This document shows positions 8,573 through 16,712 of a stretch of DNA of 25,610 nucleotides, in pieces. Origin of the DNA: JBCBKU01 sp038521345 (GTDB lineage Bacteria > Pseudomonadota > Alphaproteobacteria > Rhodobacterales > Rhodobacteraceae); contig JBCBKU010000030.1 in assembly GCA_038521345.1 (NCBI GenBank), positions 1 to 25,610 of the forward strand, read 5' to 3'. The translations under genes and the position numbers were made by a program. The notes under the pieces are model-generated. The model was not told where the DNA came from. It was given only the letters and a program-made list of their open reading frames with translations, and made no database searches. The first letter of the stretch is position 1, and each line of letters starts with the position of its first letter.

Positions 8573-8610
8573 GGGGCCCGCGCGCACACGCGGGCCCCAT
8601 TTACTTTCTT
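8573..8610 (+). terminator. Rho-independent terminator after gspD
   Basis: A perfect 10-bp GC stem (GGGGCCCGCG at 8573-8582 pairing with CGCGGGCCCC at 8589-8598) encloses a six-base loop. It is followed by a T-rich run ATTTACTTTCTT. The T-run lies on the plus-strand side, so it ends the T2SS operon. There is no T-run on the other side for the convergent permease gene. Confidence 0.88.
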
Positions 8611-8613
8611 GGA

Positions 8614-11148
8614 CTATTCCTGCGCTCGCAGGACCGTGGCCGGGCGTGCCGCCAGCGGCCTCCAGGCGAAGACCACTCCGGCCAAAAGCGTCAAAAGAAG
8701 GCCGCCCAGCACGATCGCCAATGCCGAAACCGGCTCGAAGATATAATCAGTTTCCATCACGAAAGTCATGACACCCCATCCCGCGGCCATGCCCGCGACC
8801 ACCGCAACAAATCCCGCTGCAGCGCCGAGGATCGCTGATCGCAAGGCGAAATTCACAAGAATGTCTCCGCGCGATGCACCGAGTGTCTTCAGGATCGCAG
8901 CCTCGTAGGTCCGGGCACGCTCTCCCGCCGCAGCGGTCCCAACCAAAACCACCGCACCTGTCACAAGGGTGGCGAGCGCACCATAAGTCACGGCCGCAGC
9001 GATACCCGCGAGGATCTCGGACACCCGATCAATGGCATCGCGGACCCGGATTGCGGTCACATTCGGAAAGGTCTCTGAGACTCCGCGAAGAATGGCCGCG
9101 TCTGCCGATGCATCGCCGTAGATGGTGGCGATGTGCGAGTGCGGGGCCCCTGCCAATGCCGATGCGTTCATCGACAGAATAAAACCAATCCCAGCTGTGG
9201 AAAAATCGACCTCTCGAAAATTCGCAACTTCGGCCACGATATCTCGACCAAGGACGTTGATCGTCAGAAGGTCCCCCAACTCAAGCCCAAGCTCCGCGCC
9301 TTCCTCAGATGCAAAACTGACCAACGGCGGGCCTGCATAATCCTCAGGCCACCACGCGCCGTCTGTTACAACCGCGTTCTCCGGTTGGGCAGTCGAGTAC
9401 GTGATTCCGCGATCCCCTTCGAGAACCCAGTGATCCCCGGCGACGCTTCGCGCCTCCTCCCCATTGATCCGTGTTATGATGCCGCGCAGCATTGGCGCGC
9501 TCTGGACATCTGTCACCCGATCGTCACTTCCGAGAAAATCACGCAACGGTTGCAGTTGATCGGTTTGGATATCGACCACGAAGAACGAAGGCGCCACTTC
9601 GGGCAGGTCACGCGCTATTGCTCCACGAAGGTTAGCATCGATTTGGCCAATCGTGGCGAGCACGGTCAGACCAAGCCCTAGTGAAAGGACAACCGACGTA
9701 GCCTCGCCCCCCGGGCCGCCGACCGACCCCAATGCGTGGCGCAAACCGGTCGGACCGCGAAAGGCCTTGGATCGCGCCAGTCGGCCCGCAAGACGCCTCA
9801 CGCCCATGGCCGCAAGAAGAAGGGCCGCAAATGCGCCCAAGAGCCCAAGCGCGGTCCACACCGTAAGCGCAATCAGGCCCGATAGAAGTGCTGCAACCGC
9901 AACGAGCACTACGAGAGCTCCCACGGTTAGGACGATCCAGATCGAGCGTGGCAATCGCCGGATGCCCAAGGCCTGATCCCTAAAAAGGGTGGTGGCCCGA
10001 ACATCCTCTGTCCGGGCGAGCGGCCACATCGTGAAGACCATCGTCGCCAGCGCACCGTAGAGCGCAGCCTCCGCGAGCGCGGCAGGATAGATGCGGATAT
10101 CCACGGGCAGAGGAAGGCGCGCCGCGATGACCGGCTCGAAGAGAACCGGGATGACACCCCCCAAAGCAACACCGACGAGGATTCCGATCAGCGCAAGAGC
10201 CCCGATTTGCAGAAGATAGGTTTGGAACACGGTGCGTGACTCAGCCCCGAGTGTCTTCAGGACGGCAATGACCGCGGTCTTTTCCCACAGATAGGCACGA
10301 ACGGCGGCGGCAACACCGACGCCGCCCACGGCAAGCCCAGCCAGACCGACAAGCACCAGGAACGAGGCAAGGCGATCGACGAACTCTGTGACGCCGGGTG
10401 CCCCATTCCGCCGATCCTGCCAACGCACTCCCGATCCGGACAAGGCGGTCTCTGCCGCCTCAGACAAAGCATCAAGATTGGCCGACTCGCTCAATGCCAG
10501 CCGGTACTCGGTCTCGAACAAGGTACCTGGCGCCAATAGTCCTGCATTGTCGAGAGCAGCGGTCTGAACAAGTGTCCGCGGTCCAAGCGCAAAACCACCA
10601 GTCGCGGAATCCGGTTCTCGGACAAGAGCCGACATCAAGACGAAATCCTGCGTCCCAAGCCGAAATACCTCGCCTATGGAAAGCCCCAGACGTTCAATCA
10701 ACACAGGGTCCATTGCGGCACCCGGAAGATCGCCGTCACCGGCGAAGACGTCGGCGAGCGGAATGTCCGGAGCCAGAATTGGTGCACCGTAAATCGGGTA
10801 CTCTCCATCCACCGCTTTGATCTGCGTCAGCCCGCGCTCGGCGCTCTGCCCTGCGCCTACAACGGCCATGGATCGAAAATCGACCACCTCGGAAACTCTG
10901 TCAGAGGCGCCCTCGATCCATGCGCGTTCCTCGGGATCTGCATAACGATAGGTAAAGGTCAGTTTGGCGTCGCCGCCGAGGATGGTCGCGCCCTCAGACG
11001 CAATCCCGGTCTGGATTGCATCGCGAACGGACCCGACACCGGCAATGGCGGCGACGCCCAGAGCGAGACAGGCGAGGAATACTCGAAACCCCTTGAGGCC
11101 ACCTCGCAACTCTCGGCGTGCGATGCGAACCGCTATCATCAGGCTCAT
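8614..11148 (-). CDS. ABC transporter permease, FtsX/MacB superfamily (YbbP-like)
   Basis: This is a large inner-membrane permease of 844 residues with the double FtsX architecture. One N-terminal membrane helix (about 22-42) is followed by a MacB-like periplasmic domain. A first FtsX block (about 260-360) comes next, then helices around 400-445, a second periplasmic domain (about 490-710), and a final FtsX block with three helices (about 725-840). The start overlaps the upstream ATPase gene by 4 bases. With the ATPase and a divergent TesA-like gene this matches the ybbP-ybbA-tesA arrangement of E. coli. The substrate is unknown. Members of this group are thought to act on lipids or lipoproteins at the envelope rather than import small solutes. 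Confidence 0.9.
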   Translation of the reverse strand: MSLMIAVRIARRELRGGLKGFRVFLACLALGVAAIAGVGSVRDAIQTGIASEGATILGGDAKLTFTYRYADPEERAWIEGASDRVSEVVDFRSMAVVGAGQSAERGLTQIKAVDGEYPIYGAPILAPDIPLADVFAGDGDLPGAAMDPVLIERLGLSIGEVFRLGTQDFVLMSALVREPDSATGGFALGPRTLVQTAALDNAGLLAPGTLFETEYRLALSESANLDALSEAAETALSGSGVRWQDRRNGAPGVTEFVDRLASFLVLVGLAGLAVGGVGVAAAVRAYLWEKTAVIAVLKTLGAESRTVFQTYLLQIGALALIGILVGVALGGVIPVLFEPVIAARLPLPVDIRIYPAALAEAALYGALATMVFTMWPLARTEDVRATTLFRDQALGIRRLPRSIWIVLTVGALVVLVAVAALLSGLIALTVWTALGLLGAFAALLLAAMGVRRLAGRLARSKAFRGPTGLRHALGSVGGPGGEATSVVLSLGLGLTVLATIGQIDANLRGAIARDLPEVAPSFFVVDIQTDQLQPLRDFLGSDDRVTDVQSAPMLRGIITRINGEEARSVAGDHWVLEGDRGITYSTAQPENAVVTDGAWWPEDYAGPPLVSFASEEGAELGLELGDLLTINVLGRDIVAEVANFREVDFSTAGIGFILSMNASALAGAPHSHIATIYGDASADAAILRGVSETFPNVTAIRVRDAIDRVSEILAGIAAAVTYGALATLVTGAVVLVGTAAAGERARTYEAAILKTLGASRGDILVNFALRSAILGAAAGFVAVVAGMAAGWGVMTFVMETDYIFEPVSALAIVLGGLLLTLLAGVVFAWRPLAARPATVLRAQE

Positions 11149-11840
11149 TCGGCCGCCCGTGGTTCGGCTTGGATCGCAACCTCACCGTCGTGCAGCGTTA
11201 CGACCCGATCGCATCTTTGCGCCAGTTCGGGCGCGTGGGTAACAAGCACAAGCGTCGCGCCGTGGCGATCGCGTAGCCCAAAGAGCAGATCCATGATGGC
11301 ACGGCCGTTGACACTGTCGAGATTGCCGGTCGGTTCATCCGCGAGAAGGATCTTCGGGCGCGGCGCAGCGGCCCGGGCTAATGCGACGCGCTGTTGTTCG
11401 CCACCGGACAATTGTGCCGGGTAGTGCCCGGTGCGATCCGAGAGCCCCACTACCGAAAGTTCCTCGCGCGCGCGGTCGAAGGCATTCGGAGCACCGGCAA
11501 GCTCAAGCGGCGTTGCAACATTCTCAAGCGCAGTCATCGTCGGGATCAGGTGAAACGACTGGAAGACAATCCCCATGCGATCGCGCCGGAACCGTGCCAA
11601 CGCATCTTCGTTCATGGGCGATAGATCCTGTCCCATCGCGGTGACGCGACCCGACGTAGCGCGTTCCAGCCCACCCATGATCATAAGAAGCGAGGACTTT
11701 CCCGAGCCCGAGGGGCCCACCAAACCCACAGTTTCGCCCGCGTTCACATCCAGGGACACACCTTTGAGGATCTCCACCGGACCGGCATTGCCTTCGAGCG
11801 TCAGGTGCACATCTTCAAGAGACAAAATGGGTTCGGGCAT
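11145..11840 (-). CDS. ABC transporter ATPase, LolD/MacB family (YbbA-like)
   Basis: This is the ATP-binding partner of the FtsX-type permease immediately downstream, with which it overlaps by 4 bases. The 231 residues contain Walker A GPSGSGKSS (about 42-50), the Q-loop in GIVFQSFHLIP, the signature LSGGEQQR (about 143-150), Walker B ILLADEPT and the H-loop VTHAPE. Length and the LxLE-G-V-DL opening fit the LolD/YbbA/MacB group. It diverges from the TesA-like gene with only 50 bases between the start codons, so both promoters must lie in or near that gap. Confidence 0.92.
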   Translation of the reverse strand: MPEPILSLEDVHLTLEGNAGPVEILKGVSLDVNAGETVGLVGPSGSGKSSLLMIMGGLERATSGRVTAMGQDLSPMNEDALARFRRDRMGIVFQSFHLIPTMTALENVATPLELAGAPNAFDRAREELSVVGLSDRTGHYPAQLSGGEQQRVALARAAAPRPKILLADEPTGNLDSVNGRAIMDLLFGLRDRHGATLVLVTHAPELAQRCDRVVTLHDGEVAIQAEPRAAE

Positions 11841-11890
11841 AGAAGGAGGCCTTGGAATTGCGCAACACTTGGGGATATGGGGCGGCTCGG

Positions 11891-12535
11891 ATGACGAACA
11901 AGCTTCTGATCGGCGTCACGGCGCTTTGTCTTGCTGCGCCAGCCGTCGCTGAGACCGTTGTTATTGCCGCCCTTGGCGACAGCCTAACCCAAGGCTTCGG
12001 GCTTCCACCTGAAGATGCTTTCGTTCCCGAGCTTCAGCGATGGCTTGACGCTGGCGGCGCGGACGTGCGGATTATAAACGCCGGAGTATCCGGCGACACC
12101 ACCGCAGGCGGTCTCGCCCGGGTCGGCTGGACCCTTACGCCAGAGGTCGACGCATTGATCGTTGCGCTTGGCGGAAACGATTTGCTGCGCGGGCTCGATC
12201 CCGCCCTGAGCAGACGGAATATCGAAGGGATCCTTCAGGTCGCTTCCGAGGCCGGAGTCGCGACCATGGTGGTTGGCATGAACGCACCGGGCAACTACGG
12301 CCCGGAATTCAAAGACGCGTTCGACGCCATATTCCCCGATCTCGCAGAAGCCTATGGCAGCGTCTATTACCCTAATTTCCTCGCTCCGATCGAAGCGCAG
12401 GACGACCGCGATCAGGCCCTCGCGCAACTCATGCAGGCAGACCGCATTCACCCCAATGCGACCGGGGTAGATATGATCGTAGAGGCCATGGGTCCCAGTG
12501 TTCTGGAGCTCATCGCGGCCGCGCAGAATGAATGA
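11891..12535 (+). CDS. TesA-like SGNH lysophospholipase/arylesterase
   Basis: This is a predicted periplasmic thioesterase I/lysophospholipase L1-type hydrolase. The ATG at 11891 gives 214 residues with a signal peptide ending near A20 (ALCLAAPAVA). The SGNH blocks are complete: block I GDSLTQGFG with nucleophile S31, block II glycine in NAGVSGDTTAGG, block III N96 in GGNDLLRG, and block V D184-x-x-H187 in DRIHPN. A TTG at 11852 in frame would add residues before the signal peptide and is unlikely. The divergent neighbours are the YbbA/YbbP-like transporter, the same pairing as in E. coli, suggesting a shared role in envelope lipid handling. Confidence 0.92.
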   Translation: MTNKLLIGVTALCLAAPAVAETVVIAALGDSLTQGFGLPPEDAFVPELQRWLDAGGADVRIINAGVSGDTTAGGLARVGWTLTPEVDALIVALGGNDLLRGLDPALSRRNIEGILQVASEAGVATMVVGMNAPGNYGPEFKDAFDAIFPDLAEAYGSVYYPNFLAPIEAQDDRDQALAQLMQADRIHPNATGVDMIVEAMGPSVLELIAAAQNE

Positions 12536-12581
12536 GATTACGGGCTCAAATTAAGAACAATCAATGCTCTTTGGCTGCATT

Positions 12582-12598
12582 GTTCCGAACTACGGAAC
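12582..12598. promoter_or_regulatory. 17-base dyad upstream of the metalloprotease
   Basis: GTTCCG-AACTA-CGGAAC is a perfect inverted repeat with 6-base arms, in the 204-base gap between tesA and the metalloprotease gene. A second, weaker pair (CAATGC and GCATTG, about 12562-12582) abuts it. There is no T-run, so a terminator for tesA is less likely than an operator, but neither is shown. I recognise no known regulator consensus. The rest of this gap shows no clear promoter. Confidence 0.35.
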
Positions 12599-12739
12599 TT
12601 CAACCGATAACGCTCGGCACGGTCGTGCCAGTGGCCGTTCGGTTCCATAATTTTGCCATAGAATCGGGACTTTCACTGGTACTGCCGGGGACGCTGCCTA
12701 CCTTTTTCCTTCGGCGCAACACGAGCGAGGGGATGCGCA

Positions 12740-13867
12740 ATGAGTTTCGCTGCCAGCGGTCTCAAATGGGGAACGCCAACGTTGGGTGAGCCCAGTGGTA
12801 CGGTGTATTGGTCCGCAGACATCGACACCGGCATCAACTACAACTCCGCGCTCTATAGCCAATCCGAATTCGATCAGGCTCTCGCAGATGCTTTTCAGGC
12901 TTGGGAAGACGTCTCGGGCGTCGATTTCGAGATGGCGAGCGGATCCAACTCGGCCGATATCAGCGTGTCCATGGGCGCGCTGTCAGGTTCGACCGTCGGG
13001 CTAGCACAGGTCACGTACAATATCAGCACGCTCGAGATCTCAGAGGCTGAGATTACGCTGGACAGTCTTGAAGGCTGGGCACCCGAGGGCGAGACGGATC
13101 TGTCGTTCTATGCCGTTGCCCTGCACGAGATCGGGCATGCAATCGGTCTTGATCACGTGGCGGACACGACAGAGATCATGAATTCGTTTGTTGCCGCTGA
13201 TGATCTCGGCGACGGCGACATCGAAGGCGCACGCTACATCTACGGGAATGACGGGGGTTCCGGGCCAGCACCGGGCGGAGCAGTTGGCCCATCGTCGTCA
13301 AGCAGCGACGAAAATGACGACGATGATGGAGGCGGCTTCTTTCAATGGATCTTCGATCTCTTTGCATCAATTTTTGGAGGCGGAGACGATGACGATTCCA
13401 GTTCGTCGGCGGTGACCGCCGATACGTCGATGGACACGCTGGAACATGAAGCCGGATGCGGGTGTGATGCCTGTACGAGTGCCGATCACAATCACGCAGA
13501 TCATGACCACGACGTTCAGGTGGAAGTGGTGAACGGCCAGACGATGGCAACCGTCACACACACGCTCGAACTCCCGGAAGGAATGGAATCGAGCGATCCC
13601 ACAAACACAGGGACAAGTGACGATACACATCCGGATGGCTGTGGATGCGGATCCTGCCAAACGGCCCTTGCCTCCTCTGCAGACGATGGAACCGGATCGC
13701 AAGTGATCGACGACCTTTTCGCTAGCGTGACGCACACGCTTGACGAAGAAGCAGAGGATCCACTTCTAAGCGATTTGATCCCATGTACGGGCCTTATCGG
13801 CGAAGATGATCCATACTTGGAGGTCGAAGAAGACATCGAGGAAGAAGACGAGATCTTCTTGGTCTAG
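12740..13867 (+). CDS. Matrixin-type zinc metalloprotease with Cys-rich acidic tail
   Basis: This is a predicted secreted zinc endopeptidase of the metzincin clan (matrixin/M10-like). The catalytic domain (about 1-172) holds the full zinc motif HEIGHAIGLDH (H129, E130, H133, H139) and a Met-turn at M147 (EIMNSF). There is no signal peptide. After a Gly/Ser linker come two Asp/Ser-rich acidic stretches flanking a hydrophobic helix (FFQWIFDLFASIF). Two CxCxxC motifs (C240/242/245 and C301/303/306) are each followed about 30 residues on by VTHTL. A His/Asp-rich run (DHNHADHDHD) follows the first. The protein ends DEIFLV: an acidic residue then hydrophobics, as in the C-terminal type I secretion signals of serralysins. 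RTX nonapeptides are absent. The start has AGGGG upstream. The tail function is unknown. Confidence 0.88.
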   Translation: MSFAASGLKWGTPTLGEPSGTVYWSADIDTGINYNSALYSQSEFDQALADAFQAWEDVSGVDFEMASGSNSADISVSMGALSGSTVGLAQVTYNISTLEISEAEITLDSLEGWAPEGETDLSFYAVALHEIGHAIGLDHVADTTEIMNSFVAADDLGDGDIEGARYIYGNDGGSGPAPGGAVGPSSSSSDENDDDDGGGFFQWIFDLFASIFGGGDDDDSSSSAVTADTSMDTLEHEAGCGCDACTSADHNHADHDHDVQVEVVNGQTMATVTHTLELPEGMESSDPTNTGTSDDTHPDGCGCGSCQTALASSADDGTGSQVIDDLFASVTHTLDEEAEDPLLSDLIPCTGLIGEDDPYLEVEEDIEEEDEIFLV

Positions 13868-13875
13868 CCGCCGAC

Positions 13876-14820
13876 TTACCTCCAGTCGAAAAAGTCAGGC
13901 CCTGCCCGATCCAAGAGTCTGCGGGCCAGATCCGCGCCAAGGGCGACCGCGTCCGAGACATCTCCGTGGGCTTCATCGGCGACCACGTCGGTACCATCCG
14001 TTCTCAGGATTTCGCCGCGAAGGCGGATCCCATGACCATCAAGCTCGGCAAGGCCGGCGATCGGCGTTTCACAGGACCCGTCCAAACCGGCCAAAAACTC
14101 GCGTTCGGCGGCCAGTCGGACCCCGGTTTCTGTGTCATGGATGGCCTCGAGCATAGCGGCTGCACGGTGGTCTTCGACGCGTCGCTCTATCCCGATCGCC
14201 CCTTGCGCAATGGCTGGCAGCATCGAGTCCGTATTGATCGGGCTGGCGGCAACTTCTGACAGACCCAGTCTGTTCAGCCCGGCCTGCGCGAGGAACGTGC
14301 AAACCGCGAGGCCGTCCTCCAGCTTCCGAAGTCGCGTCTGCACGTTGCCGCGAAACTCGACTGCAGTCAGATCGGGACGCCGGTGCAAGAGCTGGGCGCG
14401 ACGTCGAAGGCTGGACGTCCCGACAACTGCGCCTTCAGGAATTGCATCGAACCCAATGCCCGAGAGCGACACAAGCGCATCCCGGGTATCTTCACGCGGC
14501 AACATGCAATCGATGACCAACCCGCCCGGCTGGACCGTGGGCATGTCCTTCATCGAATGCACCGCGATGTCGATGTCGCCCGATAGCAGGTCGTCTTCGA
14601 TTTCCCGCGTGAACAATCCTTTGCCCCCTATGTCTTTCAGGGGCCGGTCAAGCACGCGATCGCCGGTTGTTTTGATGACGACAATGTCAAACGCTTCCGC
14701 AGGGAGCTCAAAGACTTCTGCAAGGCGGGTGCGCGTCTCGTGCGCTTGGGCAAGTGCCAAAGGAGAACCGCGGGTGCCAATCCGCAAGGGTGTTTCAGGC
14801 GACGGGGCGTTCATACTCAT
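13876..14820 (-). CDS. hemC: Hydroxymethylbilane synthase (porphobilinogen deaminase)
   Basis: This enzyme polymerises four porphobilinogens into hydroxymethylbilane in tetrapyrrole synthesis. The 314-residue product opens with LRIGTRGSPLALAQA. It has the catalytic aspartate loop HSMKDMPT, the arginine-rich SSLRRRAQLLHRRPDL segment, and the cofactor-bearing cysteine in LDGSCETPIAG. I chose the ATG at 14820, preceded by AAGGGTGG; an ATG two codons later is possible. The open frame continues to 14976, but that extension has no family similarity and would run into hemE. hemD is not adjacent. The gene converges on the metalloprotease with 8 bases between stops. It diverges from hemE across a 114-base gap carrying a PpsR/CrtJ-like box. 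Confidence 0.95.
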   Translation of the reverse strand: MSMNAPSPETPLRIGTRGSPLALAQAHETRTRLAEVFELPAEAFDIVVIKTTGDRVLDRPLKDIGGKGLFTREIEDDLLSGDIDIAVHSMKDMPTVQPGGLVIDCMLPREDTRDALVSLSGIGFDAIPEGAVVGTSSLRRRAQLLHRRPDLTAVEFRGNVQTRLRKLEDGLAVCTFLAQAGLNRLGLSEVAASPINTDSMLPAIAQGAIGIERRVEDHRAAAMLEAIHDTETGVRLAAEREFLAGLDGSCETPIAGLAELDGHGIRLRGEILRTDGTDVVADEAHGDVSDAVALGADLARRLLDRAGPDFFDWR

Positions 14821-14865
14821 ACCGCCACCCTTAGCGCTGCTGTAGGGCGGGGGCAACGCTGCAGC

Positions 14866-14883
14866 TGTCAATTTGGCTTGACA
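14866..14883. promoter_or_regulatory. PpsR/CrtJ-type operator between hemC and hemE
   Basis: TGTCAATTTGGCTTGACA is a dyad with perfect 6-base arms. It fits the TGTC-N10-GACA (TGT-N12-ACA) consensus of the PpsR/CrtJ repressor of phototrophic Rhodobacterales. Each arm also reads as a perfect TTGACA -35 hexamer, one for each direction (14878-14883 for hemE, complement of 14866-14871 for hemC). Bound protein would therefore cover both promoters. The matching -10 hexamers are poor. Only one such box was found in the gap. About 0.4 matches to the 8 fixed bases are expected by chance in the whole window, so location is the main support. Confidence 0.5.
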
Positions 14884-14934
14884 TTCAGAGGATGTCGCTG
14901 GACGCCTTAGGTCGATGAAATCGCGGGGAATTCC

Positions 14935-15966
14935 ATGCAGGCCGAGAAGACACTCCTGAAAGCACTGTCCGGGCAACGTGTGGACCCTCCGCCGGTATGG
15001 ATGATGCGACAGGCAGGGCGTTATCTTCCCGAGTACCGGGCGACTCGTGCCAAGGCCGGTGACTTTCTTTCGCTGTGTTACACGCCGGACCTCGCGGCCG
15101 AGGTGACCCTACAGCCGATACGGCGATACGGCTTTGATGCCGCAATACTCTTTGCGGACATTCTTCTCGTTCCTCAGGCTCTGGGCAGCGAACTCTGGTT
15201 CGTAACTGGCGAAGGGCCAAGGCTATCAACAATAGGCGGTGCCGAGGACCTGGCCAAATTGAAGCCTGTCGATGCCATTCACGAGACGCTCGGTCCGGTC
15301 TACGAGACCGTCTCGATTCTTGCACGCGAACTGCCATCCGAGACAGCGCTGATCGGCTTTGCCGGCGCGCCTTGGACTGTTGCAACTTACATGATTGCGG
15401 GGCGCGGCACTCCGGATCAGGCGCCGGCACATGCATTGAAGGACGGGGATCGAGCAGTTTTTGACGCGCTGATTGATCTGATCACCGATGCAACCATCGT
15501 TTATCTTTCGCGCCAGATCGAAGTCGGTGCGGAAGTTATAAAGTTGTTCGACAGCTGGGCTGGATCGCTCTCCGGCGACGACTTCGACCGGTATTCGGTC
15601 ACACCGGCACGAAAGATAATCTCGGCGCTAAAGGCGACGTATCCCGATATCCCGGTTATCGCCTTCCCACGCGAAGCGGGGAACGGATACATCGGCTTCG
15701 CAGCCGCGACCGGCGCCGACGCTGTCGCCATCGACAATTCAGTAGCCACGACGTGGGCGGCTGAGTACGTGCAATCTGAGATTTGCGTTCAAGGTAACCT
15801 AGACCCCAAGCACATGGTGACTGGGGGCCAAGACCTAATCGATGAAACCAAGGCGATCGTCGAAGCATTTCGTGGCGGGCCACACATCTTCAACCTTGGC
15901 CACGGCATCACGCCGGATGCCGATCCGGAGAATGTGCACCTTATGCTAGATGCGATCCGCGGCTAG
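14935..15966 (+). CDS. hemE: Uroporphyrinogen decarboxylase
   Basis: HemE removes four acetate carboxyls from uroporphyrinogen III to give coproporphyrinogen III. The 343 residues match the family. Diagnostic segments are PPPVWMMRQAGRYLPEYR at the N-terminus, FADILLVPQALG with the catalytic aspartate, GFAGAPWTVATYMI, FDSWAGSLS, and the C-terminal FNLGHGITPDADPENV. The ATG at 14935 has GGGGA six bases upstream. Its TAG overlaps the cobS stop on the other strand within CTAG, so the two genes converge without any spacer. The coding sequence is intact. Confidence 0.96.
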   Translation: MQAEKTLLKALSGQRVDPPPVWMMRQAGRYLPEYRATRAKAGDFLSLCYTPDLAAEVTLQPIRRYGFDAAILFADILLVPQALGSELWFVTGEGPRLSTIGGAEDLAKLKPVDAIHETLGPVYETVSILARELPSETALIGFAGAPWTVATYMIAGRGTPDQAPAHALKDGDRAVFDALIDLITDATIVYLSRQIEVGAEVIKLFDSWAGSLSGDDFDRYSVTPARKIISALKATYPDIPVIAFPREAGNGYIGFAAATGADAVAIDNSVATTWAAEYVQSEICVQGNLDPKHMVTGGQDLIDETKAIVEAFRGGPHIFNLGHGITPDADPENVHLMLDAIRG

Positions 15967-16712
15967 GTCGCAAGTGCAAGCGCTGCAAGAAGGACGGCAA
16001 CTTCGCCATATTGCTGAAGCGCGCCTAGCGTGTCTCCGGTATAGCCGCCAAGCCGCCGCGCATGAAACGCATGTAGGATTAGCGCCAGCGCGAGACCCGC
16101 AACCGCGATTATCGGAAGAGCCATATCCGTCGAGCCAAGTCCGACAAGGGCCGCGGCGGACAAGGCAAGAGCCATGGCAACATTGGAACGTGTGGCGGCC
16201 GACGAGACCGAGGCTGCGGCCCCCTCGGCCCGCGCATACGGGTGAAGCGCCATTGCGAGAATGATCAATCCACGGCTTGCCGAATGTGCCGCGATCAGCC
16301 CCAACACCGCGACAGCTGGCACCAAGGAGGACAGGGTTGCCGACTTCAGGCCAAGGGCGACAACAAGCGAAAGCGCACCGAAGCTGCCAAGACGGCTGTC
16401 CCGCATCACATCAAGCGCACTGTCCCTACTGGCCCCCATCCCGTCCCATGTATCTGCAAGACCGTCTTCGTGCAGCGCACCGGTCAGAACCATGGTCAAG
16501 GCAATTGCCAGGATCGCCGACACCGTGGCTCCAAAGACCGGGGATACCGCAACGAAAGCCAAGCCGGCGACTAGTCCAAGGCCCGCGCCGACGGCTGGGT
16601 AGTATTTCAGGCTGGCCCTTGCTGCATCTTCGGACCAAGCTGCACGCACGGGGATCCGCGTCAGAAATTCGATTGCGGCCAGAAAAGCGCGGCCTTCTTT
16701 TTTCAGGTCCAT
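15963..16712 (-). CDS. cobS: Adenosylcobinamide-GDP ribazoletransferase (cobalamin synthase)
   Basis: CobS joins adenosylcobinamide-GDP and alpha-ribazole (phosphate) in the last steps of cobalamin assembly at the inner membrane. The 249-residue protein has the family signature ALHEDGLADTWDGMGA followed by DSRLGSFG, and the opening FLAAIEFLTRIPV. Several hydrophobic helices fill the remainder, and the C-terminal GGYTGDTLGALQQ segment is typical. It starts 10 bases inside hemF, so it is translationally coupled to the clpS-rsmC-SDR-hemF run. CobU/CobT/CobC are not in the window. It ends at a CTAG shared with hemE. Confidence 0.95.
   Translation of the reverse strand: MDLKKEGRAFLAAIEFLTRIPVRAAWSEDAARASLKYYPAVGAGLGLVAGLAFVAVSPVFGATVSAILAIALTMVLTGALHEDGLADTWDGMGASRDSALDVMRDSRLGSFGALSLVVALGLKSATLSSLVPAVAVLGLIAAHSASRGLIILAMALHPYARAEGAAASVSSAATRSNVAMALALSAAALVGLGSTDMALPIIAVAGLALALILHAFHARRLGGYTGDTLGALQQYGEVAVLLAALALAT

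Noticed and set aside
12532..12789. An 85-codon open frame overlapping the tesA stop by ATGA and running into the metalloprotease gene
   Set aside because: It spans an intergenic gap with dyads, has no recognisable domain, and its end overlaps the metalloprotease start. The start overlap alone is not enough.
14821..14976. N-terminal extension of hemC
   Set aside because: It would overlap hemE and the PpsR-like dyad and lacks HemC similarity; the ATG at 14820 has a ribosome site.
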